From Geobacter sp. UBA6802 (GTDB taxonomy: Bacteria; Desulfobacterota; Desulfuromonadia; Geobacterales; Pseudopelobacteraceae), in assembly GCA_002452325.1 (NCBI GenBank), contig DKFG01000054.1, positions 547 through 7,089 on the forward strand: DNA of 6,543 nt, given 5' to 3'. The position numbers were made by a program, and so were the translations under genes. Of the stretch, positions 1-5,824 are shown piece by piece (positions within the stretch are counted from its first letter, which is position 1; each line of letters starts with the position of its first letter). Under the pieces are notes generated by a model. It did no database searches. It was not told the origin of the DNA and saw only the letters and a program-made list of their open reading frames with translations.

Positions 1-44
1 AAAAAGGGAAGTTTGCAAAAGTTGAATAAAGATGGCAATCAATG

Positions 45-74
45 TTCAAGGGCTTATCAATATAAGCCCTTGAA
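45..74 (+). terminator. Perfect hairpin, possible terminator of a gene left of the window
   Basis: Positions 45–57 (TTCAAGGGCTTAT) are the exact reverse complement of 62–74, with a 4-nt loop CAAT, giving a 13-bp stem. The bases after it on the plus strand (AGTATTTC) are only weakly U-rich, and the minus-strand side has no U-tract. It could therefore be a factor-independent terminator of moderate strength serving a gene that ends at the left edge, or a 3' stabilising stem. The strand assignment is an inference from the slightly better T content on the right. Confidence 0.45.
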
Positions 75-217
75 AGTATTTCAAAATAACTCTCACAAAA
101 AACTCGGCAACATTTGCTGTCCCTATCTATACTGCCTAATCTTTAATCACCTCAATCAAATTTTTAATCGCAATTAATTCATTGAGTTAGATAAATTTCT
201 TAACTGCTTTTTCCTGT

Positions 218-245
218 TTGACACATCCTCTGTAATGTGTAAACT
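218..245 (+). promoter_or_regulatory. Candidate sigma70 promoter with embedded inverted repeat
   Basis: A perfect -35 hexamer TTGACA lies at 218–223. With a 16-nt spacer it is followed by TAAACT at 240–245, a 4/6 match to the -10 consensus. Between and overlapping these boxes, ACACAT (221–226) and ATGTGT (235–240) form a perfect 6-bp inverted repeat with an 8-nt spacer, in the place where a repressor operator would sit. If used, it would give a leader of roughly 190 nt before the di-iron gene. The -10 match is only moderate, so this is a candidate. Confidence 0.35.
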
Positions 246-354
246 CACGAATCATCATTTGGGATGAAAACACACAACTGCCAGCGCCTATACAGGTAAG
301 CCAGTAACTCACCCTGCTGAATTTAAATCACCCAAAACACACTTCAGGTTCAGA

Positions 355-416
355 CAGATATTTTGGCAGATATCTTGAATAGATCAATTATGTTAGAAGC
401 ACCTCAATACAGATAT
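355..416 (+). repeat. Three CAGATAT direct repeats upstream of the di-iron gene
   Basis: The heptamer CAGATAT occurs at 355–361, 367–373 and 410–416. The first two copies are exactly 12 bp apart, and the similarity extends a few bases beyond each heptamer (CAGATATTTTGG, CAGATATCTTGA, CAGATATCATCA). The cluster lies 30–91 bases ahead of the start codon at 446, so it may be a binding site array for a transcription factor. The binding protein is unknown. Confidence 0.35.
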
Positions 417-445
417 CATCACAAATCCATAGGGAGCTAAATCAG

Positions 446-1549
446 ATGGAAAATCTTATCAACCTTGATCAGGCCAGTGAACTTGCGCCAGGGGTCTATT
501 GGGTAGGTGCAGGCACCAAAACCTTTCTTAGCCGAAACAGTTTTTTGCGTATTTTTAAAGGAAATGGCACTACAGGAACGCTTCTGATAGACCCAGGTCC
601 AACCAATGATCTGGACAGCCTGTCTCAAAAGGTGTCAGCCGTATTGCCCGGAGGCCTGGCCAAGATAAATCTGGCCTTTATCAACCATCAAGACCCTGAC
701 GTACTCGGGGTGTTGCCGATGCTGACCAAGCTGAATCAGAACCTCACCGTTATAGCCACTGAAGATACCTGGCGTCTGGCAAATCTGAACGGCATGTCAC
801 AAACCCCTTTCCGGGCGGTTGACAAGGTTCAGGGACAGCGGGTGGTACTACCCACAGGTCATAAGCTGCAATTCATCCCTACCCCATTCTGTCACTTCCG
901 TGGGGCCTGCATGATCTATGACCTTGAATCCCGGATTCTTTTTACCGGTGACCTGTTTGGCGGTATCGCAGCAACAGAGTTACATGCTGTTGAAGCCAAC
1001 TGGGCCGGTATCAAGGCATTTCATCAGTTGTATATGCCCAGTAATGAAGCAATCAGACTGGCCATAAAGAAAATCCGTGCCCTTGAACCTGCACCACTTG
1101 CTTTGATGCCACAACATGGAGGATTGATCAAAGGAGAACTGATTGAGCTCTTTATGGATAGAATGGAAGAACTGCAGGTGGGACTTGATATCATCTCATC
1201 ACTCAGCGAAAAAATGCCTGTCCTTATTGCAGCGCTCAATGAAATTTTGATTCAGACAAAAGAAGTGTTGGGAGAAGACGAGGTGCATAGAATTATGGGG
1301 TACTTCAAGCCGGATGGTACCTACCCTGCCATGTTTACCCTGGGACATGACGAACAGGTGAAAGACATCAAGGGCGAACCGGTTGAGGCAGTTGAGGCGC
1401 TGTTACGTATTTTTCTTAGGTTTGCTTCAGAAAACCAGAAGGAGGTGCTCAGCCCCAGAATTCTTCAAATTCTTCTGCAAAGAGGCTTGCCTCCCTTTGA
1501 TTTTCTGCTTACCAGAGACGACAAACCAATGGAATTAAACATAGAATAG
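446..1549 (+). CDS. ODP-like metallo-beta-lactamase-fold di-iron protein
   Basis: The protein has 367 residues. The N-terminal ~245 residues form a metallo-beta-lactamase fold of the flavodiiron (FprA/ROO) type. A complete candidate di-iron ligand set is visible: H81-x-D83-x-D85 in the segment NHQDPD, H150 (FCHFRGA), D169 (FTGDLFGG) and H224 (PQHGG). Flavodiiron proteins normally have Glu at the second position. Asp there, together with the HQDPD string, is typical of the stand-alone oxygen-binding di-iron proteins (ODP) linked to O2/iron sensing in other bacteria. No flavodoxin domain follows, so the protein lacks the FMN module needed for classic O2/NO reductase electron delivery. Residues ~255–367 form a mostly helical-looking extension that I cannot assign. 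AGGGAG (431–436) precedes the ATG by 9 nt and supports the start. No signal peptide or membrane segment is seen, so it is probably cytoplasmic. A sensor or O2-binding role is an inference; hydrolase activity is less likely given the ligand pattern. Confidence 0.85.
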   Translation: MENLINLDQASELAPGVYWVGAGTKTFLSRNSFLRIFKGNGTTGTLLIDPGPTNDLDSLSQKVSAVLPGGLAKINLAFINHQDPDVLGVLPMLTKLNQNLTVIATEDTWRLANLNGMSQTPFRAVDKVQGQRVVLPTGHKLQFIPTPFCHFRGACMIYDLESRILFTGDLFGGIAATELHAVEANWAGIKAFHQLYMPSNEAIRLAIKKIRALEPAPLALMPQHGGLIKGELIELFMDRMEELQVGLDIISSLSEKMPVLIAALNEILIQTKEVLGEDEVHRIMGYFKPDGTYPAMFTLGHDEQVKDIKGEPVEAVEALLRIFLRFASENQKEVLSPRILQILLQRGLPPFDFLLTRDDKPMELNIE

Positions 1550-1554
1550 GATCA

Positions 1555-1818
1555 TTATTTTTCTAATTTTGCACCACAGTATGTGCAGGAATCCAACTTC
1601 CATGGATACACAGCACCGCATGTCAAACATTTGCGGAAGTATCCAGGCACCTCACTGATTGGTTTCTGAAACCAGAGAATAAAGATACAAAATGGAAACG
1701 GTGCAGACAAGAGCCCCCAGACCAGGGGGTTCTTTCCTCTGGTGCGGGCTAACCATGCGCCCAAAACACCCGGCACCCCGAAAAATGCAAAAACAAATAA
1801 ATATTCTGATAAGCCCAT
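1555..1818 (-). CDS. Small two-helix membrane protein with C-terminal zinc ribbon
   Basis: The protein has 87 residues. Two hydrophobic segments (about 6–24 and 32–50) are separated by a short basic loop (RTRGK). The tail carries two CxxCG knuckles, C64/C67 and C78/C81, ten residues apart, which is a rubredoxin-like or treble-clef-like zinc ribbon. I do not recognise a named family and assign no function. The ATG has an excellent Shine-Dalgarno AGGAGG (1832–1827, 8-nt spacing), so the gene is very probably real. It is the last of six co-directional genes, 51 nt after the Memo-family gene, and may be co-transcribed with it or have its own promoter in that gap. Its stop codon lies 5 nt from the stop of the convergent di-iron gene. 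Topology is ambiguous: the basic loop suggests cytoplasmic placement by the positive-inside rule, which would put the cysteine tail outside, whereas reduced zinc ribbons are usually cytoplasmic. Confidence 0.8.
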   Translation of the reverse strand: MGLSEYLFVFAFFGVPGVLGAWLARTRGKNPLVWGLLSAPFPFCIFILWFQKPISEVPGYFRKCLTCGAVYPWKLDSCTYCGAKLEK

Positions 1819-1826
1819 ATATACGT

Positions 1827-1832
1827 CCTCCT
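1827..1832 (-). promoter_or_regulatory. Shine-Dalgarno of the zinc-ribbon membrane protein
   Basis: AGGAGG on the minus strand, 8 nt from the ATG at 1818. It is the strongest ribosome binding site in the window. It is the main evidence that this short gene is translated at a good rate, independently of upstream coupling. Confidence 0.75.
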
Positions 1833-1869
1833 GGTGGTTCAGGTCCCAGTCCCCCTCAAAAATATCGCT

Positions 1870-2673
1870 TTAAAATACAGTCACTGCTGCATAGGCTACT
1901 ACCTGGTTATAATCGCCTGACACCTCACCGCTGGTTGTGTAGTCCACCAATTCTGTACTGGTGGCCCCCAAAACTTTGGCTGCCACCAGCATGACTGCGG
2001 CTGGAATTACCCCGCACATGGTAATCCGGTTACTGCGACAGACCTGTACAAGGCCTTGAGGATCAAGAGCTAAAGCACGTTCAAGAGCCAGGCTATCTTT
2101 TTGTTTGGCACTTTTCGCAGACTCGTAATGGGTCATATCAGAACTGGCCAAAATCAGCACCGGTTCTCCAAATTCTCTGATGGCAGCTGCAATACCATTT
2201 CCTACAAGTTCACAACCGGCATAATCACCAAAAGCCAGGCAGAGCGGCACAATAGTGACATCAGGACGCAGATACTGCAGAAATGGCAGCTGTACCTCAA
2301 GCGAATGTTCACGAAGGTGAGCAGCAGCATCTTCCTGAATGGCTGGCACCTGCTGCTGAATCAAGCCAGCCAATCGTTTTTCAATCGGCACTACTCCTAA
2401 GGGTGTTTGCCATCCAGCTTCTGGTGAAAGAGCAGCCAGGCAGCCAGTACCATGATGGTTGGGGCCAAGAATGATGACGGTGCGAGGCATGGAAATGCCA
2501 GCCAGCAGTTTTCCTGCTGTGCTGCCGGAATAGATATACCCGGCATGGGGTGAGATCACGCCAATGGCCTGTTGTTTAAGGAAGGTCTCAGGGATAAGCT
2601 GCTGCAGCTCCTGACGCAACGCCTGTTCTGTGCCAGGATAAAACTGGCCTGCTACTGCAGGTTGCCGGATCAT
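1870..2673 (-). CDS. MEMO1 / AmmeMemoRadiSam system protein B family
   Basis: A full-length 267-residue member of the Memo family (AmmeMemoRadiSam protein B), whose fold resembles class III non-haem iron dioxygenases of the LigB type. The visible family motifs are the N-terminal RxPAVAGxFYP (residues 3–13), PHAGY with H43, GPNHH with H73/H74, EHSLEVQLPF (122–131), SSDMTHY with D179 and H182, MCGVIP with C220, and YTTSGEVSGD (245–254). H43, the second His of the NHH pair and C220 correspond to the metal-binding triad described for human MEMO1. The biochemical role of bacterial Memo proteins is not settled. The usual partners (AMMECR1-like protein A and a radical SAM protein) are not in this window. 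The ATG overlaps the scpB stop (ATGA, 4 nt), and AGGAG (2682–2678) lies 4 nt ahead, so translation is probably coupled to scpB. Confidence 0.9.
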   Translation of the reverse strand: MIRQPAVAGQFYPGTEQALRQELQQLIPETFLKQQAIGVISPHAGYIYSGSTAGKLLAGISMPRTVIILGPNHHGTGCLAALSPEAGWQTPLGVVPIEKRLAGLIQQQVPAIQEDAAAHLREHSLEVQLPFLQYLRPDVTIVPLCLAFGDYAGCELVGNGIAAAIREFGEPVLILASSDMTHYESAKSAKQKDSLALERALALDPQGLVQVCRSNRITMCGVIPAAVMLVAAKVLGATSTELVDYTTSGEVSGDYNQVVAYAAVTVF

Positions 2674-3257
2674 GGCTCTCCTCTCTGTTCTCCCCCCAGA
2701 GGCAACTCTTCCTGAACCTCAAAGATCGGTACTTCATCCAGAGACTGGATCTCACGTAGGGTGGGAAGACCTTTCAGGTCCTTCAGGTTAAAGACTTCAA
2801 GAAATTCACGGGTGGTGCCGTAGATAATAGGTCTGCCAGGAATATCTTTTTTTCCCAGGATCTTAACCAGCTTTTTTTCAAGTAATGTCTTAAGTACAGC
2901 ACCGGTATCAACACCTCGCAGGTATTCAATCTCCTGCCGGGTTATCGGCTGACGGTAGGCTACGATGGCAAGGGTTTCAAGGGCTGATTGAGAAAAACGG
3001 GCTGGCCTGCCTTTCACCATCCGCGAAAGATAGGGCATTAACTCTGGTACAGTACGCAGTTGCCAGCCTCCAGCAACTTCCACCAGATGCACGCCCGCAC
3101 CACGCTGTTCATAATCATCACGCAGTTCCTGCACTGCCAATCGAACCGAGGCACGCTCGTAATCAGGAAGCAGCTCGGTTAAGCGGTCTAATGTCATTGG
3201 ACCGTCAGAGACGAACAGCAACCCTTCAATTATGGCATTAAGCGAAGGGAAGTGCAT
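2670..3257 (-). CDS. scpB: Segregation and condensation protein B
   Basis: ScpB is the paired winged-helix subunit that dimerises and joins ScpA at the Smc heads in the bacterial condensin, which compacts and segregates the chromosome. From the chosen start the protein has 195 residues, the usual length. The first winged helix is at ~4–75 (LNAIIEGLLFVSDGPMT). The second is at ~89–160 with the hallmark SQSALETLAIVAYRQPITR and the PGRPIIYGTT turn (140–149). A short acidic tail follows. Two upstream in-frame ATGs at 3272 and 3269 would add 5 or 4 residues. I prefer 3257 because GGAG (3267–3264) lies 6 nt before it, while no Shine-Dalgarno precedes 3272. The gene overlaps the scpA end by 20 nt (35 nt with the longest start) and overlaps the Memo-family gene by 4 nt. 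Confidence 0.95.
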   Translation of the reverse strand: MHFPSLNAIIEGLLFVSDGPMTLDRLTELLPDYERASVRLAVQELRDDYEQRGAGVHLVEVAGGWQLRTVPELMPYLSRMVKGRPARFSQSALETLAIVAYRQPITRQEIEYLRGVDTGAVLKTLLEKKLVKILGKKDIPGRPIIYGTTREFLEVFNLKDLKGLPTLREIQSLDEVPIFEVQEELPLGGEQRGEP

Positions 3258-4062
3258 CTGAAGCTCCATCATTGTCAGTTGCTGCTACTGACGGGAAGAT
3301 ATGGATCGTTCCATAACGACTGTTTTGTATTACTTTCAGCAACTTAATTCTACATAGCTCAAGTAGTGCTAAAAAAGTAACGATCATACGCTCCCTGCTC
3401 ATATCATCCAGAAACAGAGACTCAAACTCCATTGATTCATGGCCGTCCAATCGGGAAAGGATCTCATTGATGGCATCAACAATACTTAAGGTATCCTGCC
3501 CGGCCACTTCATGGGCACGGGCTGTGGGTATTCTGGCTAACAGCTGGTTAAAGGCCTCTGATAGTTCAAACAGATCCAACTCAATCGGGCCATCATCTGC
3601 AGGTACGAAACCTTCCAGGCAGCATCCATCGGCACAGGGACGAGCAAAGACTTCACGACCAAGCAGCTCCCGCGCTCCCAGCTCCAATCCTGCATCACGG
3701 TAACGCTGATACTCTATCAGGCGACGCACCAGCTCTGCCCGTGGGTCTTCCTGCTCCTCCCCCTCTCCTTCTTCCGGGTCAGGCAACGGCAACAGCATGC
3801 GCGACTTGATCTGGAGCAAGGTTGAAGCCATGACCAGAAAATCGCCGGCCAGATCAAGGTTCAGCTCTTTCATCAATTTGAGATAATCAAGGTACTGGCG
3901 GGTAATCAGGGAGATCGGGATGTCATAGATATCCACCTCGTTCTTGCGAATCAGGTGGAGTAACAGATCAAGGGGGCCTTCAAAGGCATCCAGCTTGATG
4001 CTGTAGCCCTGCTCTGCCCCCTCGAAGAGTGATGTCGGAGATGTTTCAGCCGCTTGCGGCAT
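3238..4062 (-). CDS. scpA: Segregation and condensation protein A (kleisin)
   Basis: ScpA is the kleisin that bridges the Smc head domains and recruits ScpB in bacterial condensin. The protein has 274 residues, typical for the family. The N-terminal Smc-binding region carries FEGPLDLLLHLI (27–38), DIYDIPISLIT (44–54), QYLDYL and LAGDFLVMASTLLQIKSRMLLP (71–92). An acidic linker (~95–107, rich in E and D) and a middle ScpB-binding region follow. The C-terminal winged helix contains VTFLALLELCRIKLLKV (228–244) and RYGTIHI (249–255). An unusual CADGCC cluster (C143, C147, C148) sits in the middle loop; I attach no function to it. The ATG is 2 nt after the trpS stop and has no recognisable Shine-Dalgarno sequence, which points to reinitiation by ribosomes finishing trpS. 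No other in-frame start is nearby. Confidence 0.96.
   Translation of the reverse strand: MPQAAETSPTSLFEGAEQGYSIKLDAFEGPLDLLLHLIRKNEVDIYDIPISLITRQYLDYLKLMKELNLDLAGDFLVMASTLLQIKSRMLLPLPDPEEGEGEEQEDPRAELVRRLIEYQRYRDAGLELGARELLGREVFARPCADGCCLEGFVPADDGPIELDLFELSEAFNQLLARIPTARAHEVAGQDTLSIVDAINEILSRLDGHESMEFESLFLDDMSRERMIVTFLALLELCRIKLLKVIQNSRYGTIHIFPSVAATDNDGASDALPFA
3264..3267 (-). promoter_or_regulatory. GGAG ribosome binding site deciding the scpB start
   Basis: Minus-strand GGAG spans the codons after the ATGATG at 3272–3267 and ends 6 nt before the ATG at 3257. It is the only purine-rich Shine-Dalgarno-like string near the three candidate starts and lies inside the 3' end of scpA. Confidence 0.5.
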
Positions 4063-4064
4063 GG

Positions 4065-5051
4065 TTACACACGTAGTGCAGCCCGTACTTCCTGCATGGT
4101 CTGGCTGGCCACCTGCGCAGCCTTGCGACTGCTTTCTGCCAGCAGATCATCCACAAATGAGGCGTCCTGAGCTATTTCTTCACGACGTGCCCTGAAGGGG
4201 GCCAGACGTTCATTCAGATACTGGGTAAGAATCTTCTTGCAGTCAACACAGCCGATTTCGGCATTTTTGCAGGCTGGTATGATTTCATCCTGCTTGTCCT
4301 GCGGCAGATAAATCCGATGCAGGTTGAACGCCACGCACTGTTCTGGATCACCGGGATCAGCACGGCGGACACGCTGGGTATCAGTCACCATCCCCTTGAT
4401 CTTGGCAGCGGTCTCCTCTGCTGTTTCAGACAGGTAGATCGAGTTGTTGTAAGATTTACTCATCTTGCGCCCGTCAAGGCCAAGCAGTTTGGGAGTCTCG
4501 GTCAGCAGCGCCTCAGGCTCGGGAAAGACCTGACAGTCATAAAGATGGTTGAAGCGCCGGGCAATCTCGCGGGTGATCTCAAGATGCGGCAACTGATCAT
4601 GACCGACCGGTACACGGGTGGACTTGTAGAGAATGATATCGGCTGCCATCAGGACCGGGTACCCCAGAAAACCAAAGGTAGAAAGATCACGCTGTTCGAT
4701 ATTGTCCAGCATCTCCTTATAGGTCGGGTTACGCTCAAGCCAGGAAACCGGGGTAATCATCCCCAGGATCAGGTTCAGCTCGGCATGCTGGACAACCTGA
4801 CTCTGCTCAAAAACTACGCACTTTGACGGATCAAGCCCGAAGGCAACCCAGTCCAGTACCATCTCACGAGCAGAGCCTTTAATCCCCGAGGTCTCGGCAT
4901 ATTCAGTGGTGAGTGAGTGCCAGTCAGCAACAAAGAAAAAACAGTCAAACTGTTCCTGGATTTTGATCCAGTTTTCCAGAACACCATGGTAATGACCGAT
5001 ATGAAGACGTCCGGTAGGACGCATACCACTGACTACACGTTGTTTTTGCAT
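4065..5051 (-). CDS. trpS: Tryptophanyl-tRNA synthetase
   Basis: A class I aminoacyl-tRNA synthetase that activates tryptophan and charges tRNA-Trp in the cytoplasm. It has 328 residues from the preferred ATG. Visible are SGMRPTG (8–14), HIGH (17–20), GYPVLMAADIILY (130–142), GHDQ (150–153) and KMSKS (196–200), all expected for bacterial TrpRS. Four cysteines at 239, 261, 268 and 271 form C-x21-C-x6-C-x2-C. This closely matches the [4Fe-4S] motif reported for Thermotoga maritima TrpRS (C-x22-C-x6-C-x2-C), so an iron-sulfur cluster near the anticodon-binding region is plausible. An in-frame GTG at 5063 would add four residues, but it is part of the Shine-Dalgarno AAGGTG of the ATG at 5051, so the shorter form is preferred. 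The gene lies 23 nt after the M50 gene and 2 nt before scpA. I saw no T-box or trp leader in front. Confidence 0.96.
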   Translation of the reverse strand: MQKQRVVSGMRPTGRLHIGHYHGVLENWIKIQEQFDCFFFVADWHSLTTEYAETSGIKGSAREMVLDWVAFGLDPSKCVVFEQSQVVQHAELNLILGMITPVSWLERNPTYKEMLDNIEQRDLSTFGFLGYPVLMAADIILYKSTRVPVGHDQLPHLEITREIARRFNHLYDCQVFPEPEALLTETPKLLGLDGRKMSKSYNNSIYLSETAEETAAKIKGMVTDTQRVRRADPGDPEQCVAFNLHRIYLPQDKQDEIIPACKNAEIGCVDCKKILTQYLNERLAPFRARREEIAQDASFVDDLLAESSRKAAQVASQTMQEVRAALRV

Positions 5052-5060
5052 CTTAAGTAG

Positions 5061-5067
5061 CACCTTT
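5061..5067 (-). promoter_or_regulatory. Shine-Dalgarno AAAGGTG deciding the trpS start
   Basis: Minus-strand AAAGGTG lies 9 nt ahead of the ATG at 5051. Its last three bases are the in-frame GTG that could be mistaken for the start. Using the GTG would leave no ribosome binding site ahead of it, so the ATG is the better start. Confidence 0.65.
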
Positions 5068-5074
5068 TCGTTAA

Positions 5075-5752
5075 TTACATGACCTTGAAACTTGCAACTT
5101 TGAACACCAGCAAACTATGTGGACCTGCCAGCAGCTGAATGCCAGCCATCAGCAACGGCAGCAGCAGGTATTGAAAAATCGGCGTAAAGAATACCAGTAC
5201 AATTATCAGGACCATGCCATAGGGTTCAATCCGGGCCAAGGCGGCTGACTGGCGATACGGCAATAGCCCCATCAGCACATGCCCGCCATCCAGAGGCGGA
5301 ATTGGTATCAAGTTAAAAAATGCAAGCAGCAGGTTGATATAGACAGAAAAAGCCACCATATAACTGAGGGGCTGCAGTATGAAGTTTATCTCAGCACCGC
5401 TGCCGGGAGGAACCATCAGGATAAGCCGTAACACCCCTGCCGAAACAATGGCCAACAGAATATTGGTGACCGGCCCTGCAATTGAGACCCACACCATATC
5501 TTTCTTGGGATTACGAAGATTTTCGATTACCACCGGCACCGGTTTGGCCCAGCCGATGCCTACAATCACCAGCATCAGAGTACCAAAGATATCGATATGC
5601 TTCAGTGGATTAAGGGTCAGTCGCCCCAGCATGCGGGCCGTTGGGTCGCCGTAGCGCCAGGCAATATAGCCATGGGCGACTTCATGGCAGGTGATTGCCA
5701 GCAAACCGGGCACCAACATTATTGACAGCTTGAAGAGAATATTTTCAATCAT
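5075..5752 (-). CDS. Site-2 protease family (M50) membrane metalloprotease
   Basis: A 225-residue polytopic membrane protein of the compact M50/site-2 protease group. The zinc-binding HExxH is HEVAH (23–27) inside the first hydrophobic segment. GWAKPVPV (67–74) and SIAGPVTN (90–97) follow. The third zinc ligand region is NLIPIPPLDGGHV (147–159), with D155 as the likely ligand. Further hydrophobic stretches lie at ~57–67, ~95–113, ~132–150 and ~180–208. No PDZ or CBS domain is present, so it is a minimal form. The family cleaves substrates within the membrane, but the substrate here is unknown. AGGA (5763–5760) is 7 nt before the ATG. It is the first gene of the minus-strand unit leading into trpS–scpA–scpB, an arrangement common in deltaproteobacteria and some other phyla as far as I know; a functional link to ScpAB is not established. 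Confidence 0.92.
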   Translation of the reverse strand: MIENILFKLSIMLVPGLLAITCHEVAHGYIAWRYGDPTARMLGRLTLNPLKHIDIFGTLMLVIVGIGWAKPVPVVIENLRNPKKDMVWVSIAGPVTNILLAIVSAGVLRLILMVPPGSGAEINFILQPLSYMVAFSVYINLLLAFFNLIPIPPLDGGHVLMGLLPYRQSAALARIEPYGMVLIIVLVFFTPIFQYLLLPLLMAGIQLLAGPHSLLVFKVASFKVM

Positions 5753-5781
5753 GTTTTTTTCCTGTCATCAGTAAAGCATAC

Positions 5782-5810
5782 CTTCTAACAGATGCGGCAG
5801 ATGAAGTCAA
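5782..5810 (-). promoter_or_regulatory. Candidate sigma70 promoter for the M50–trpS–scpAB operon
   Basis: On the minus strand TTGACT (5810–5805, 5/6 to the -35 consensus) is followed after exactly 17 nt by TAGAAG (5787–5782, 4/6 to the -10 consensus). Transcription would start around 5775, about 23 nt ahead of the M50 ATG. It lies directly downstream of the glnA terminator, where a new transcription unit would be expected to begin. Confidence 0.45.
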
Positions 5811-5824
5811 TCAAGCCCCGGCAG

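Larger units (their letters stand above)
30..445. other. Gene-free AT-rich upstream region
   Basis: About 415 bases without a credible coding region on either strand. It holds a perfect hairpin (45–74), an imperfect AT-rich inverted repeat (151–186), a sigma70-like promoter candidate overlapping an inverted repeat (218–245), and three CAGATAT copies (355–361, 367–373, 410–416) ahead of the plus-strand di-iron gene. Its base composition is clearly more AT-rich than the coding part of the window. The concentration of repeats near the gene suggests a regulatory region, but none of the elements is proven. Confidence 0.6.

Noticed and set aside
3..29. Possible 3' end of a plus-strand gene (KGKFAKVE then TAA at 27–29) just ahead of the hairpin at 45–74.
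   Set aside because: Only eight codons are visible and other frames also end nearby (for example TGA at 23–25), so frame and identity cannot be supported.
151..186. Imperfect AT-rich hairpin with CTCAAT/ATTGAG outer arms and TTAAT/ATTAA inner arms.
   Set aside because: The stem is interrupted by bulges and built almost only of A/T pairs, as expected by chance in such AT-rich DNA.
264..299. An 11-codon ORF starting with ATG and ending in TAA in the upstream region, a possible leader peptide.
   Set aside because: It has no Shine-Dalgarno sequence, no codon run typical of an attenuator and no downstream terminator/antiterminator pair, so it is likely chance.
267..342. Direct repeat AAAACACAC at 267–275 and 334–342.
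   Set aside because: Only two low-complexity copies are present, 67 bp apart, with no relation to a promoter element, so chance is adequate.
1692..1994. Plus-strand open frame opposite the zinc-ribbon gene and the Memo gene end.
   Set aside because: The sequence is rich in Pro, Arg and Ser with low-complexity character and no ribosome binding site. The minus-strand genes have strong starts and motifs.
4317..4826. Long plus-strand open frame (169 codons) inside trpS.
   Set aside because: It lies fully antisense to a clear trpS with all its motifs. The translation has no recognisable domain, so it is a shadow frame.
5063..5063. GTG start for trpS giving four extra residues.
   Set aside because: The GTG is part of the AAGGTG Shine-Dalgarno sequence for the ATG at 5051 and has no ribosome binding site of its own.
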